This document shows positions 8,337-16,220 of a DNA stretch of 64,000 nt, piece after piece; the stretch's first letter is position 1; each line of letters starts with the position of its first letter. The notes beneath the pieces are model-generated. The model was not told the DNA's origin and did no database searches. It saw only the letters and a program-made list of their open reading frames with translations. Source of the DNA: CAYUPI01 sp964446585 (GTDB lineage: Bacteria; Verrucomicrobiota; Verrucomicrobiia; Limisphaerales; UBA8199); contig CAYUPI010000013.1 in NCBI GenBank assembly GCA_964446585.1, positions 62,001-126,000 on the forward strand, written 5' to 3'. A program made the position numbers and the translations under genes.

Positions 8337-9809
8337 ATGAATAAACCGCTGCGCGTGGTGCTGGTCGCGGCCGTAGCAGTGCTCGCGGTAGTCTTCGTCG
8401 GGCTCTCGCTGCGCAAGTCGAGATCGCGAGAGGCGCTCCAACTTTATCAAGCCGAACTGCGCGCCAAGGGGGAAATGTTGACCTTTGCAGAGCTGACCAG
8501 CTCACGGCCAACGAACCTGAACTTTTCGCTCGCAACTCTCACGAACGCGGTGTTCAAGTTGCGTCTCGGACCGGTGAATCCCGGTAACCTGGATCTCAGG
8601 AAGGCAGTGGCGCCAGGCCAAGCGCGGGTGCTCTGGCTGGAGCCGTCCGCTATGGAGAGCTGGGTCCGCGGAACGAGCACCGCGGTAAGCTGGGAAGTCC
8701 TGGCTGTTCAAATGCGATATAATCGGGAAGCGCTGGCTGAAATCCGTGAGGCCCTGCGAGACCCTGCTCCCGACTTCGGAGTGCGCCCGACTTTCCAGCC
8801 CGGCCCGGTGTCCTCGTTCATCGCCATCCGCACCGTCGGCCGATTCCTGGCAGTCGCTGTCATCGACAGCCTTCATCGCACGAACAGAGAGGAGGTGTTG
8901 CAAAATCTTATGTCGCTGACCTCGCTTGCGCGGTTGAACCGGGATGAATATACGCTTGTGAGCCAGATGATTCGCATCGCGATTGCACGATTGGCTTTGG
9001 CTACAACATGGGAGGCTTTGCAAGACCCGGAATGGACCGAGTCAGAGCTTCATCAGATGCAGAAGGCCTGGGAGAGCATCGACTTGCTGGATGGTTTGGA
9101 GAAAGGCTTCCTGGGCGAGCGTGCCCTGCAGGAGGAGCTCTGGGCTGCAGGCTTCAAACCGAGCCTGCTTCGCCCGAGGCAACCCCCCCGTCTCCCTCCG
9201 CCGCCAAGGCTGGTATTGGACGATATGGTAAACGACTACTTCTGGGTGCCGGCATACAAGCTCACGAGCGCCAACGAGGATGAATTGTTTTGCCTCAAGT
9301 CCATGCAGCAGGCGCTCGAGGGGACTCGGTCACTCAAGGCGCACCGGCCGTGGCAGCAGGGCAAGGCGCGCTTCGCCAAGACCGTGGCAGAGATCGAGCG
9401 AGTCGCCGGTTTGCCTGAGGGGTTCCGTTATTGGATCAGTCGCGTGGCGCTTCCTAATTTCACCAAGGCCGGGGAGACGACGGTTCGGGCCGAGACCGAG
9501 CGGCAGATGACTCTCGCGGTTCTGGCGTTGAAACGCTATCAACTGCGCTATGGGAAGGCCGCGCCCGATTTGGCGACGTTGGTCCCGGAATTTCTTGGTT
9601 CGGTCCCGTACGATTGCATGAGCGGCGAATCGTTGCGCTATCGGCTCAATTCCGACGGCACTTTTTTGCTCTACTCTGTTGGAGAAGATGGCAAGGATGA
9701 TGGTGGGGATCCGACGTCCACTACCGCGAGCCGATTTGATTTGTGGGACGGACGGGATGCGGTGTGGCCGGCGCCGGCGAGCGCGGAGCGAGCGGCCCAT
9801 GCTCCGTGA
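8337..9809 (+). CDS. Membrane-anchored protein with type II secretion pseudopilin-like C-terminus
   Basis: 490 residues, beginning 3 nt after acpS. There is one N-terminal membrane helix (VVLVAAVAVLAVVFVGLSL, residues 7-25) followed by a large helical extracytoplasmic region. The last 80 residues (LRYGKAAPDLATLVPEFLGSVPYD... then YRLNSDGTFLLYSVGEDGKDDGGD) match the tail common to planctomycete and verrucomicrobial proteins related to type II secretion major pseudopilins. The function is unknown. A proline-rich stretch lies near residue 285. The tight spacing suggests transcription with pdxJ-acpS. Confidence 0.75.
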   Translation: MNKPLRVVLVAAVAVLAVVFVGLSLRKSRSREALQLYQAELRAKGEMLTFAELTSSRPTNLNFSLATLTNAVFKLRLGPVNPGNLDLRKAVAPGQARVLWLEPSAMESWVRGTSTAVSWEVLAVQMRYNREALAEIREALRDPAPDFGVRPTFQPGPVSSFIAIRTVGRFLAVAVIDSLHRTNREEVLQNLMSLTSLARLNRDEYTLVSQMIRIAIARLALATTWEALQDPEWTESELHQMQKAWESIDLLDGLEKGFLGERALQEELWAAGFKPSLLRPRQPPRLPPPPRLVLDDMVNDYFWVPAYKLTSANEDELFCLKSMQQALEGTRSLKAHRPWQQGKARFAKTVAEIERVAGLPEGFRYWISRVALPNFTKAGETTVRAETERQMTLAVLALKRYQLRYGKAAPDLATLVPEFLGSVPYDCMSGESLRYRLNSDGTFLLYSVGEDGKDDGGDPTSTTASRFDLWDGRDAVWPAPASAERAAHAP

Positions 9810-10005
9810 GCCATTTGCCGAGTCGCAGTTCGACGGAAGACTAATGGGCTTCCTCGGCGTGAAGCCGAAAGCCGAAAGCCGAAACTCGAATGAAACCCGA
9901 ATTCCCAAATCCGAATTCGTCATGGGAAGATTTCCAAATGAGTTACCGCCAATCGCGCACGTCGCGCTCGACCTTCGGAATTTGGATTTGCAACGAAAAC
10001 GGGCG

Positions 10006-10114
10006 GAGCGCGGACATTCTTGTCCGCAGCAACGTAGAAGAACCCGCAGCCCCAGGAAATTTGTTGAGCAACGCGAACAGTCGTAGCCTGCTGCGGACAA
10101 GAATGTCCGCGCTC
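10006..10114. repeat. REPIN-like inverted pair of palindromic repeats (GCGGACATTCTTGTCCGC family)
   Basis: Bases 10006-10031 and 10089-10114 are perfect 26-bp inverted copies separated by 57 bp. Each arm contains its own palindrome, GCGGACA-TTCT-TGTCCGC. Two REP palindromes in inverted orientation is the definition of a REPIN. It lies between the pseudopilin-tail gene and miaE, downstream of a heptamer tract (GCCGAAA repeated near 9867). Confidence 0.75.
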
Positions 10115-10181
10115 CGGTGTCCGTGCCGAGATCCGCTCGTTCAGGGATTGAATGCGCGAAACTTTTTGCTAACAGTTGCCT

Positions 10182-10754
10182 ATGCTGTTGTTTCGGGAGA
10201 AGGTGCCGGCCGAGTGGCTGACGAAAGTGCTGTCAGATTTGCCGGCGGTGCTGGTGGACCATGCGCACCTGGAGCGCAAAGCCGCAACCAGCGCGTTGAA
10301 CCTCGAGAAGTATCGCGACCTCTTTCCACGCGTGCACGAGTTGAACGCGATTGCCATCGAGGAGTTGCAGCACTTTCAGCTCGTGCTGGATTTGCTCCGG
10401 CGGCGCGGCATCTCCTTCGGCCAGCCGTACCCCAGCCCCTGGATTGCCGGTCTCATGCGCGCGGTCCGCAACGGCCAGCGCCACCAAGTCATCGATCACT
10501 TAATTTGCTGCTCGCTCATCGAAGGTCGAAGTTGCGAGAAGTTTCAGATACTGGCCACCGAATTGAAGGCTGTTGATGCCGAGCTGGCAACATTCTATGC
10601 CAGCCTGGTCGAATCTGAAGGCAACCACTATGCCACTTACCTCTTAATGGCCAAAGCCATCGATGAGCAGGAAACGCAGCGGCGAATGGATGAATTCCTG
10701 GATCTGGACGCCAAACTAATTCGCCAACCGAACCCGCTCCCGATGCTCCATTAG
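10182..10754 (+). CDS. miaE: tRNA-(ms2io6A)-hydroxylase
   Basis: About 190 residues, a non-haem di-iron enzyme that hydroxylates the isopentenyl group of 2-methylthio-N6-isopentenyladenosine at position 37 of tRNAs. The ferritin-like di-iron ligands are visible: HAHLERKAA, EELQHF (ExxH), LIEGRSCEKF and ESEGNHYATYL (ExxH). Length and motif spacing fit MiaE. The ATG at 10182 is used; a TTG two codons upstream (10176) is also possible. Neither has a convincing ribosome binding site. Confidence 0.92.
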   Translation: MLLFREKVPAEWLTKVLSDLPAVLVDHAHLERKAATSALNLEKYRDLFPRVHELNAIAIEELQHFQLVLDLLRRRGISFGQPYPSPWIAGLMRAVRNGQRHQVIDHLICCSLIEGRSCEKFQILATELKAVDAELATFYASLVESEGNHYATYLLMAKAIDEQETQRRMDEFLDLDAKLIRQPNPLPMLH

Positions 10755-10808
10755 CCGAAGATTAGTGTTTATTAGTGTCTATTAGTGGTTCGACTGATCC
10801 GTTGTGCC

Positions 10809-12593
10809 TCATACCGTCGGACGAAAGCGGCCCACTTGCTCCTGCAACCGCGCGGTGATCTGACCTAGCGAACAGTGCTCGACCGTTCGCACCAGTTCGG
10901 CGAACACATTTCCCCCGCGCTCGACGACCTGGCTCAATCGGTCCAGGGCTCGAGGGGCCTGCTCGCGATGAGCGCGTTTGAATTTTCTCAAGCGAGCGAT
11001 TTGCCGAACTTGTTGAGCGCGCGGCGTGCGGACGACTTTGACTTCCGGCAGGCTCGCGCTTCGGTCGCCATATCGGTTCCAGCCGATCACAGGCCGCAGT
11101 CCGTTGTTGATTTGTTTTTCGTAGCGATAGGCGGCCGCCTGAATCTGACTGCGTTGATAGCGTAATTCAGTTGCCGCCAGGACCCCGCCGAGCTGATCGA
11201 TTTGTCGAAATTCATCGAGGATGGCTTGCTCGAGGGCGCGCTCGACAATCTTCATTCCGGGCGAGCCGGCCAGCGCATTCATCATGAGTTTGAAGAGCCC
11301 CGACTCCTCCAGCAGGATGGCCTGGGCATGCGCGGCGAGGCGCACATATTCCTGGCTGGGCGTGGTGAACGGCTCATCGGCGCTATTGCTGTGGCAGGAG
11401 TTTGTAGCGTTCATATAGGCCAGCAGCAGCTCGACCGCTGTGCGCGTGAGATTGTTTTTGTACTCGGAGGCGATAAGCGAACGGCCGCTGGTCTGCGTGT
11501 GCAGCTTGAACATCTGTGCGCGCGATCCGGCATGAAACACATCCCGCATGCCAATCGCCCATAGCTTTCGGCAGACGCGGCCCAAAGCGAGGTATTCGAG
11601 GTCCAATCCGCAATCCAGGAAAAAGGAGAGCCGCGGACCGAAGCGGTCCACCGGCAAGCCGCGCGCGCGGAACATCTCGGCATAGGCAAAACCATTCGAC
11701 AGCGTGAACGCCGCCTGCTGCACGGGAGTCGCGCCCGCTTCGGCAATGTGGTAGCCGCTGATCGAGATCGGATACCAGCGCGGCATGTGAGCGGTAGTGA
11801 ACTCGACCATGTCGGTCAGAAACCGCAGCGAAGCTTCGAGTGGGAAGATGGCCTCGTTCTGAGCCTGCACTTCCTTGAGAATGTCGGCCTGGACGGTGCC
11901 GCGCAGTTTTGGAAGAACGCCACGGCCAAAACGCTTCTGCGCTGCCGCGACATACATCGCGAGGAGGATCGGCGCCGGGCCGTTGATGGTCATCGAAACT
12001 GAAAAATGTTCATCTCCAAAAGGGAAGCCGGCATACAACCTCGCCATGTCTTCGATGGTGTCAATCGCGACTCCTCCTTCACCGACTTTGCCCGACACGC
12101 CATCGGCGTCACTGTCCAGGCCATAAAGAGTTGGACCATCAAAAGCTGTGCTAAGTCGAATCGAAGGCTGGTGCCTGGTGAGATAGTGGAAACGCCGATT
12201 GGTGTCCTCTGCCAGGCCGAGACCAGCGAAAAGTCGCGTCGGTTCTTCAACCGAAGACCCCGGCCCAATTTCCGCTTTCTGCTTTCTGCTTTCTACTTTA
12301 TTCGCCAGATACATCTCCGGATAGGCCGCAGTGACGAAGGGAAATTCGCCGGGCAAACCTTCAGCGGAGAGAAAGCGAGCGATTTCGCCTGGCTCGTCTG
12401 TTTGAGGCAAAGCCATGCGGGGCAGTTTTAGACCGGTGGGCGTCTCAACCGCCGGCACCTGCTCATTAATCTTGCGCCAGCGCCGACGCAACTCACTTGC
12501 GAACCTGCGATCGCTTCGCGCTTTTTGCACCTGGGCTTCCACGAATCGTTCGTGCGCTTCGTGAGCCCTGATAACGTCTGACAGCACGCTCAT
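10809..12593 (-). CDS. Acyl-CoA mutase large domain, separate subunit of an IcmF-type enzyme
   Basis: 594 residues homologous to the C-terminal mutase part of IcmF and to the methylmalonyl-CoA mutase large subunit, which rearranges acyl-CoA carbon skeletons using adenosylcobalamin. The TIM-barrel region contains RRFHYL, TAFDGPTLYGLDSD, GGVAIDTIEDM, FSVSMTINGPAP, RGTVQADILKE, PISISGYHIAEAGATP (275-290) and DVFHAGSRAQMFKLHTQTSG. The order of these blocks is that of IcmF. The start lies 19 nt after the stop of the B12/GTPase gene, so the two halves of IcmF are encoded by adjacent genes. A repeat-derived insertion (VESRKQKAEIGPGSS, 100-114) replaces part of the usual sequence. Isobutyryl-CoA is the default substrate; a related acyl-CoA cannot be excluded. 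Confidence 0.88.
   Translation of the reverse strand: MSVLSDVIRAHEAHERFVEAQVQKARSDRRFASELRRRWRKINEQVPAVETPTGLKLPRMALPQTDEPGEIARFLSAEGLPGEFPFVTAAYPEMYLANKVESRKQKAEIGPGSSVEEPTRLFAGLGLAEDTNRRFHYLTRHQPSIRLSTAFDGPTLYGLDSDADGVSGKVGEGGVAIDTIEDMARLYAGFPFGDEHFSVSMTINGPAPILLAMYVAAAQKRFGRGVLPKLRGTVQADILKEVQAQNEAIFPLEASLRFLTDMVEFTTAHMPRWYPISISGYHIAEAGATPVQQAAFTLSNGFAYAEMFRARGLPVDRFGPRLSFFLDCGLDLEYLALGRVCRKLWAIGMRDVFHAGSRAQMFKLHTQTSGRSLIASEYKNNLTRTAVELLLAYMNATNSCHSNSADEPFTTPSQEYVRLAAHAQAILLEESGLFKLMMNALAGSPGMKIVERALEQAILDEFRQIDQLGGVLAATELRYQRSQIQAAAYRYEKQINNGLRPVIGWNRYGDRSASLPEVKVVRTPRAQQVRQIARLRKFKRAHREQAPRALDRLSQVVERGGNVFAELVRTVEHCSLGQITARLQEQVGRFRPTV
12274..12294. repeat. Heptanucleotide tandem repeat (GCTTTCT)x3 inside the mutase gene
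   Basis: Three exact GCTTTCT units, followed by near-units, encode the SRKQKAE part of an insertion at residues 100-110 of the mutase subunit. The unit is not a multiple of three, so a change in copy number would shift the reading frame. Confidence 0.85.
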
Positions 12594-12612
12594 AACTTTG
12601 GATCTGTGTTAG

Positions 12613-13836
12613 TCAATCGCGGTTGGACATGATAAGGGTGAAGAGCTGATCAGTGCCGGGATCGCTGTGGCGCTTCGCAGTCGTCGCAATAAGTGGCGGC
12701 AGGCGCCGGTTCAGGACCAGGCGTTGCTCGAGCTCCGACATGGCAGTCTTTGCTGCCGGCAAGTCCGTTTTGTTGACCACAACGATCCCGGCTTCGTCGA
12801 GCATGGCGATCTTCTGCAGTTGCAAGCGCCCGCCGTACTCGGGACTCATCACCAGGACTTGGTGGTCCACCAATCCGCGCCCGAAGGGCATATCTTCCTG
12901 ACCTATCCCGACGCTTTCGATCAGGATTAAATCGAATCCCGCGCGCTTGAGAATGCGGACGCATCGCCCGGTGACAGCGGAGACCCAGCCCCCCCGGCCC
13001 CGCGTTCCCAAACTGCGCATAAAAACGCGGTCATCCTGTGCATAAACCATCGTGGCACGGTCGCCCAATAACGCGCCTTTGCCAACGAGGCTCGGGTCGT
13101 GGGAAAGGACTGCCAGCCTGCCTTTCGGTCGGGCCTTGAGAAACCGCGACGTGAGTTCATCAATCAGCGTCGTCTTGCCCGCCCCACCGGGGCCGGTGAT
13201 GCCGATGGTGAGGGGCGACCCGCCGTCGCTCCGCTCTGGCGCGGCAATGGGGAGAGGGTGGAGGGTCGAGGGTCGAGGGTCGAGGGTCGAGGGAACGGGG
13301 CCAGCCGCTGCAGCGGTAAGTAATTTCGAGAGCTTCAGGTCAGTTAACTTCCCAAGGAATTTCAATTGGGAAATAGACGGGTGCTGCGAATGATATCTTG
13401 ATCGAACGAATCCAACGATGTCGTCGAGCGGGGTGCCGGCAAAGAAGATTTCATCGACGCCGCGTTCTTTCAGAACTCTGGCATCGGCCTCGGTAATTGT
13501 GCCGCCGCCGCCGCCGAACACGCGGATGTGGCCGGCTCCCGACTTGCGCAGCAGCCGCAATAGCTCGCTGAAGAACTCGATGTGCCCGCCATTGTAGGAA
13601 GAGATACCGATCGCCTGTGCGTCCTCTTGAATAGCGGCCCGAGCGATGTCGCGCACAGATCGATGATAGCCAAGGTAAATGACCTCGATTCCATGACGAG
13701 CGAGTTCCAGATTGATTGTGAGGATCGGGCTGTCATGGCCATCACAAATCGGCACGACCGTGAGGATGCGCGGACTTCCGCGGACCGCGCTCAACCGCGG
13801 AGAATTCGATCGTTGAGATCTCGCTTTCAATTGCAA
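12613..13836 (-). CDS. B12-binding plus MeaB-like GTPase chaperone subunit of split IcmF
   Basis: The N-terminal domain is a cobalamin-binding fold: PICDGHDSPILTINLELARHGIEVIYLGYHRSV, GISSYNGGHIEFF and FGGGGGTIT. DGHDSP lacks the Gly of the DxHxxG motif, as I recall being usual in IcmF. A low-complexity linker (PSTLDPRPSTLHP) is translated from a 7-bp tandem repeat. The C-terminal domain is a P-loop GTPase of the ArgK/MeaB type: Walker A GITGPGGAGKTTL, then LSHDPSLVGKGALLGDR, ESVGIGQED and NKTDLP. Such G-proteins guard loading and repair of the cofactor. The start is uncertain. The frame is open to 14022 but that part overlaps the divergent lipoprotein gene, and a TTG near 13836-13794 fits the first conserved strand better. 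The mutase subunit follows after 19 nt. Confidence 0.85.
   Translation of the reverse strand: MQLKARSQRSNSPRLSAVRGSPRILTVVPICDGHDSPILTINLELARHGIEVIYLGYHRSVRDIARAAIQEDAQAIGISSYNGGHIEFFSELLRLLRKSGAGHIRVFGGGGGTITEADARVLKERGVDEIFFAGTPLDDIVGFVRSRYHSQHPSISQLKFLGKLTDLKLSKLLTAAAAGPVPSTLDPRPSTLHPLPIAAPERSDGGSPLTIGITGPGGAGKTTLIDELTSRFLKARPKGRLAVLSHDPSLVGKGALLGDRATMVYAQDDRVFMRSLGTRGRGGWVSAVTGRCVRILKRAGFDLILIESVGIGQEDMPFGRGLVDHQVLVMSPEYGGRLQLQKIAMLDEAGIVVVNKTDLPAAKTAMSELEQRLVLNRRLPPLIATTAKRHSDPGTDQLFTLIMSNRD
13254..13294. repeat. Heptanucleotide tandem repeat (GAGGGTC) inside the B12/GTPase gene
   Basis: Five units of GAGGGTC (the first reads GAGGGTG) plus a partial sixth. They encode the Pro/Ser/Thr-rich linker between the B12-binding and GTPase domains. 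Because the unit is 7 bp, slippage would switch the downstream GTPase domain in and out of frame. Confidence 0.9.
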
Positions 13837-13945
13837 GCTCGTCGGCAAAAGCCTAGGACAAATGCCTGCCTGGAGCAAACTTTCACTCGGGGTGACTCGC
13901 CCTGATGAACAAACGGACCTCGTGCATCGTCGATCAAGTAGGCAT

Positions 13946-14290
13946 ATGAAACGGCGACTCTTATCAATCTGGATAATGGCTGCACTGAGCTTGACCTGGC
14001 TTACAGGCTGCGTCGAACGCACCGTTTATGTGCAGGGCCCACCAGGCGCCACGCCTCCGCCGGGCCAGGTGATCATCACCGAGCCTCCGCCGCCGCCACA
14101 AGTGGACGTCGTCATTGCGGCACCCGGTCCAGGTTGCGTGTGGACACCAGGTTACTGGAGCTGGCGCGGGCACTGGGTTTGGGTCGGTGGCAGATGGGTT
14201 GTCCCGCCGCATCCCCGCGCCGTTTTTGTTCCCGGCCGCTGGGTCCGCCACGGCCATGGCTGGGTCTGGATTCGCGGCCATTGGGGTTGA
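13946..14290 (+). CDS. YXWGXW-type repeat lipoprotein
   Basis: 114 residues from the ATG at 13946. The signal peptide MKRRLLSIWIMAALSLTWLTGC ends in a lipobox (LTGC), so the mature protein is probably lipidated at Cys22. A proline-rich stretch (GATPPPGQVIITEPPPPPQ) follows, then three aromatic Trp/Tyr/Gly/His repeats of the YXWGXW family (WTPGYWSWRGHWVWVGGRW, FVPGRWVRHG, GWVWIRGHW). The function is unknown; such proteins are thought to bind surfaces or metal. It is divergent from the IcmF-like operon. Confidence 0.85.
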   Translation: MKRRLLSIWIMAALSLTWLTGCVERTVYVQGPPGATPPPGQVIITEPPPPPQVDVVIAAPGPGCVWTPGYWSWRGHWVWVGGRWVVPPHPRAVFVPGRWVRHGHGWVWIRGHWG

Positions 14291-14410
14291 TGGCTCGCCA
14301 CATCTCGACGGCTGAGCTTGGATGGATCGATTCCCACATGCTGGGAGTTTCCGAAAAAACTCGCTTGCAATCTCGCGGGAGTTTCGTAGTTTATCCGAGC
14401 CTCTCTGGAA

Positions 14411-14487
14411 GCGAGCGTAGCTCAGCCTGGTAGAGCATCACGTTGCCAACGTGAGTGTCGAGGGTTCGAATCCCTTCGCTCGCTCCA
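14411..14487 (+). tRNA. tRNA-Gly (anticodon GCC)
   Basis: A 77-nt cloverleaf including an encoded CCA. The acceptor stem pairs GCGAGCG with CGCTCGC. The D-arm contains AGCTCAGCCTGGTAGAGC. The anticodon stem-loop CACGT-TGCCA-ACGTG places GCC in the loop. The T-arm is GAGGGTTCGAATCCCTT-like with the invariant GGTTCGAAT. The last 30 bases serve as the attachment site of the downstream island. Confidence 0.97.
14458..14487 (+). other. attL: left attachment site at the tRNA-Gly 3' end
   Basis: Thirty bases covering the T-arm, 3' acceptor strand and CCA of tRNA-Gly, starting TCGAGGGTTCGAATCCC. Exactly repeated at 48071-48100. The sequences on either side differ, which fixes the core length at 30 bp. 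Confidence 0.93.
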
Positions 14488-14828
14488 TCTTAATCCTCAA
14501 TGACTTAGGCGAAAACGTGGCGTGAGTGGCAACGTCCAGTGACAACAAATCCAAGGCTGGCCAGCAATGTCTAAGAGAGTCCAAGGTCCGCACTTGAGAC
14601 ATTCCATACCGTGGCGAAAGTTGATTACCTACATGTTCATGAGGACGACCTGCGCTGAACTCGTTTGTTTTTCCAAGCAGCATTGGAACCAGGAGGCGCT
14701 GAGCTGCACCTGTCAGCAGGGTCTGCTGAACTGGAAATTGCTTCTGCACGTCAGATAGCCGAGAAGCTGTCCCGGCGCTCAACTCTCATTGGCAAGGGTG
14801 TTGCAATGGTTGGTTCGTTAGGTTCTAA
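14488..14828. other. Left end of the island, no gene seen
   Basis: About 340 bp between attL and the stop of the last gene of the RHS operon. Short open frames exist on both strands, but none has a convincing start or protein-like composition. The minus-strand one simply reads the tRNA backwards. Confidence 0.6.
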
Positions 14829-15218
14829 TCACGTTCGAAGGCCGTCCCCGCCGATGTAACCCTTAAACCAGGCTGGGCATTTATCAGCAGGGCCATAGTA
14901 GCCCCAATCCTGAAGGGCATCGATGAAAACAGCTTCCGCCACGTTCCCAGTGGCGAACCCACTCGCGTTAACGAATGAGCAGAATAGCCCCTTCTGCTTG
15001 GCGAAATGTTCAAGAGGGCCACTTGGCTTGACCCCGGGCAAGTCCATTGCACCGACGAGCATACCGTTAGGCCCGCCGAAGTCCGGCAGGAAGGCGAGGC
15101 ATCCAAGTGGCAGGTCGCCGGCAGCGGAGGGCGCGAACGCCCGGACCCCAAGCTTGCGGCAGGCTGTTTGCCAATTCCTAGATGCGAGCTCCAGAGTTTT
15201 TGGATCGATGGCTACCAT
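14829..15218 (-). CDS. Hypothetical protein, last gene of the RHS operon
   Basis: 129 residues with no family I recognise. Visible sequence is soluble, with Gly-rich segments (LPDFGGPNGMLVGAMDLPGV, FVNASGFATG, YIGGDGLRT) and two Cys. The start overlaps the end of the RraB-like gene by 7 nt, so the two are translationally linked. Its place at the 3' end of an RHS toxin-like operon makes an immunity or accessory role possible, but this is inferred from position only. Confidence 0.6.
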   Translation of the reverse strand: MVAIDPKTLELASRNWQTACRKLGVRAFAPSAAGDLPLGCLAFLPDFGGPNGMLVGAMDLPGVKPSGPLEHFAKQKGLFCSFVNASGFATGNVAEAVFIDALQDWGYYGPADKCPAWFKGYIGGDGLRT

Positions 15219-15532
15219 AGGTCCGGACTGTCGCTCCCGTCGCGGTGGGAGAACACCACGGGCGAGTTGAAAAATGGCCTATAAAGATTGATGTCGCCCG
15301 CTTCGCCTAGAACGTGTGTCTGAAATTCTCGGGTGCGTGCTCTTTCGGCGGCCTCTTGAGCCGCGTCTTTGGAGGCGAAGTATAGGAAAAAATGAAACGC
15401 ATGTGGCTTGTTGAGGTCCGAGCCGAATCCCCGCAGTTGTCGCAGAACTTCCTCCTGAAAAGAGGCGGATATTTCACTTCTGCTTGTGTATGCCGTTTGC
15501 TGGGGCGAGTCTGGAGTCTTGGCATGGATCAT
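15212..15532 (-). CDS. RraB-like domain protein, candidate immunity or accessory protein
   Basis: 106 residues. EEVLRQLRGFGSDLNKPHAF and HFFLYFASKDAAQEAAERAR followed by a REF-type strand resemble the RraB fold (ribonuclease E inhibitor family), where 'gSDLskpr...f.fYFpseeaA..aa..l' is typical. RraB-fold proteins occur both as RNase E regulators and as small stand-alone accessory genes. The match is judged by eye and moderate. It is the second gene downstream of the RHS gene and overlaps the next gene by 7 nt. Confidence 0.5.
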   Translation of the reverse strand: MIHAKTPDSPQQTAYTSRSEISASFQEEVLRQLRGFGSDLNKPHAFHFFLYFASKDAAQEAAERARTREFQTHVLGEAGDINLYRPFFNSPVVFSHRDGSDSPDLW

Positions 15533-15641
15533 TGTGAGTAGTCACCGGCAGCGTCCAAGCAGGTTGCCGAATCGTGCATGCGGATTGCTCTGTGTTGCAG
15601 CCCATTGTTTCGGCATTCACGGTACACTACGCTTCTGATGA

Positions 15642-16220
15642 TTATGCACCGCCAGAAAGGTGTTCTAAAGCCTCCATGTTGACAGTGATGTAACCTGGTG
15701 ATGCGCTGATGGTCTGGTGCAGCCCCGCGCTTTGCAACGTTGCATGAGGAATGTCTTTCAGGATTTCCGGTACGACGACAAGAAGAGCTTTGGTGGAACG
15801 GGCGCGCTCTGCACAACGGTACGCGCTCTCCGCCCCCTCACCTGCCAGGCTCGAGGCACCGAATTCAATCTTGCCCATGCTAACTCCAGCGTGAAATGTC
15901 GCTGGGGGCAGCCCCTTCTTCTTGTAGCCCTCGTTCGCCCGGTCAAGTTCGCGTTTTAAGGACAGGAATAATTTGAATATTGATGTCGTCAGGTCGTCGC
16001 TATCGTCCTTCAGCCAAGCCATTCTGTACACTTCTCCCCTTCCCTGATAACTAGCGGGACGCGAAGCTTCAATCTGGGCTATGGCGATCCGCTCGATAAC
16101 TCTTGCGTACTCGGCTAACGTGCGGGGGTCCATTCCGACGAGTTTCTGTAAGACCCCGCTGATGTCGAAATCAACAACGGCTACCAAGCATTCTCCGGTT
16201 TGTGCGAAAGGGGCATTCAT
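15642..16220 (-). CDS. Protein resembling a degenerate class III nucleotidyl cyclase domain, coupled to RHS
   Basis: 192 residues. The layout recalls a guanylate cyclase catalytic domain: a first strand VAVVDFDISG where the metal-binding Asp would sit, RGEVYRMAWLKDDSDDL in the middle, and FHAGVSMGKIEFGASSLAGEGAESAYRCAERAR in the place of the 'GIhtG.v..G..G..YDy.G..Vn.AaRl' block. Key cyclase residues are not all present, so activity is doubtful. Its ATG overlaps the RHS stop in an ATGA, the tightest coupling in the region, which makes it the first candidate for the cognate immunity protein. Confidence 0.5.
   Translation of the reverse strand: MNAPFAQTGECLVAVVDFDISGVLQKLVGMDPRTLAEYARVIERIAIAQIEASRPASYQGRGEVYRMAWLKDDSDDLTTSIFKLFLSLKRELDRANEGYKKKGLPPATFHAGVSMGKIEFGASSLAGEGAESAYRCAERARSTKALLVVVPEILKDIPHATLQSAGLHQTISASPGYITVNMEALEHLSGGA

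Noticed and set aside
14438..14782. A 114-residue minus-strand open frame ending in ERAKGFEPSTLTLAT
   Set aside because: This tail is the tRNA-Gly gene read backwards, a well-known false protein.
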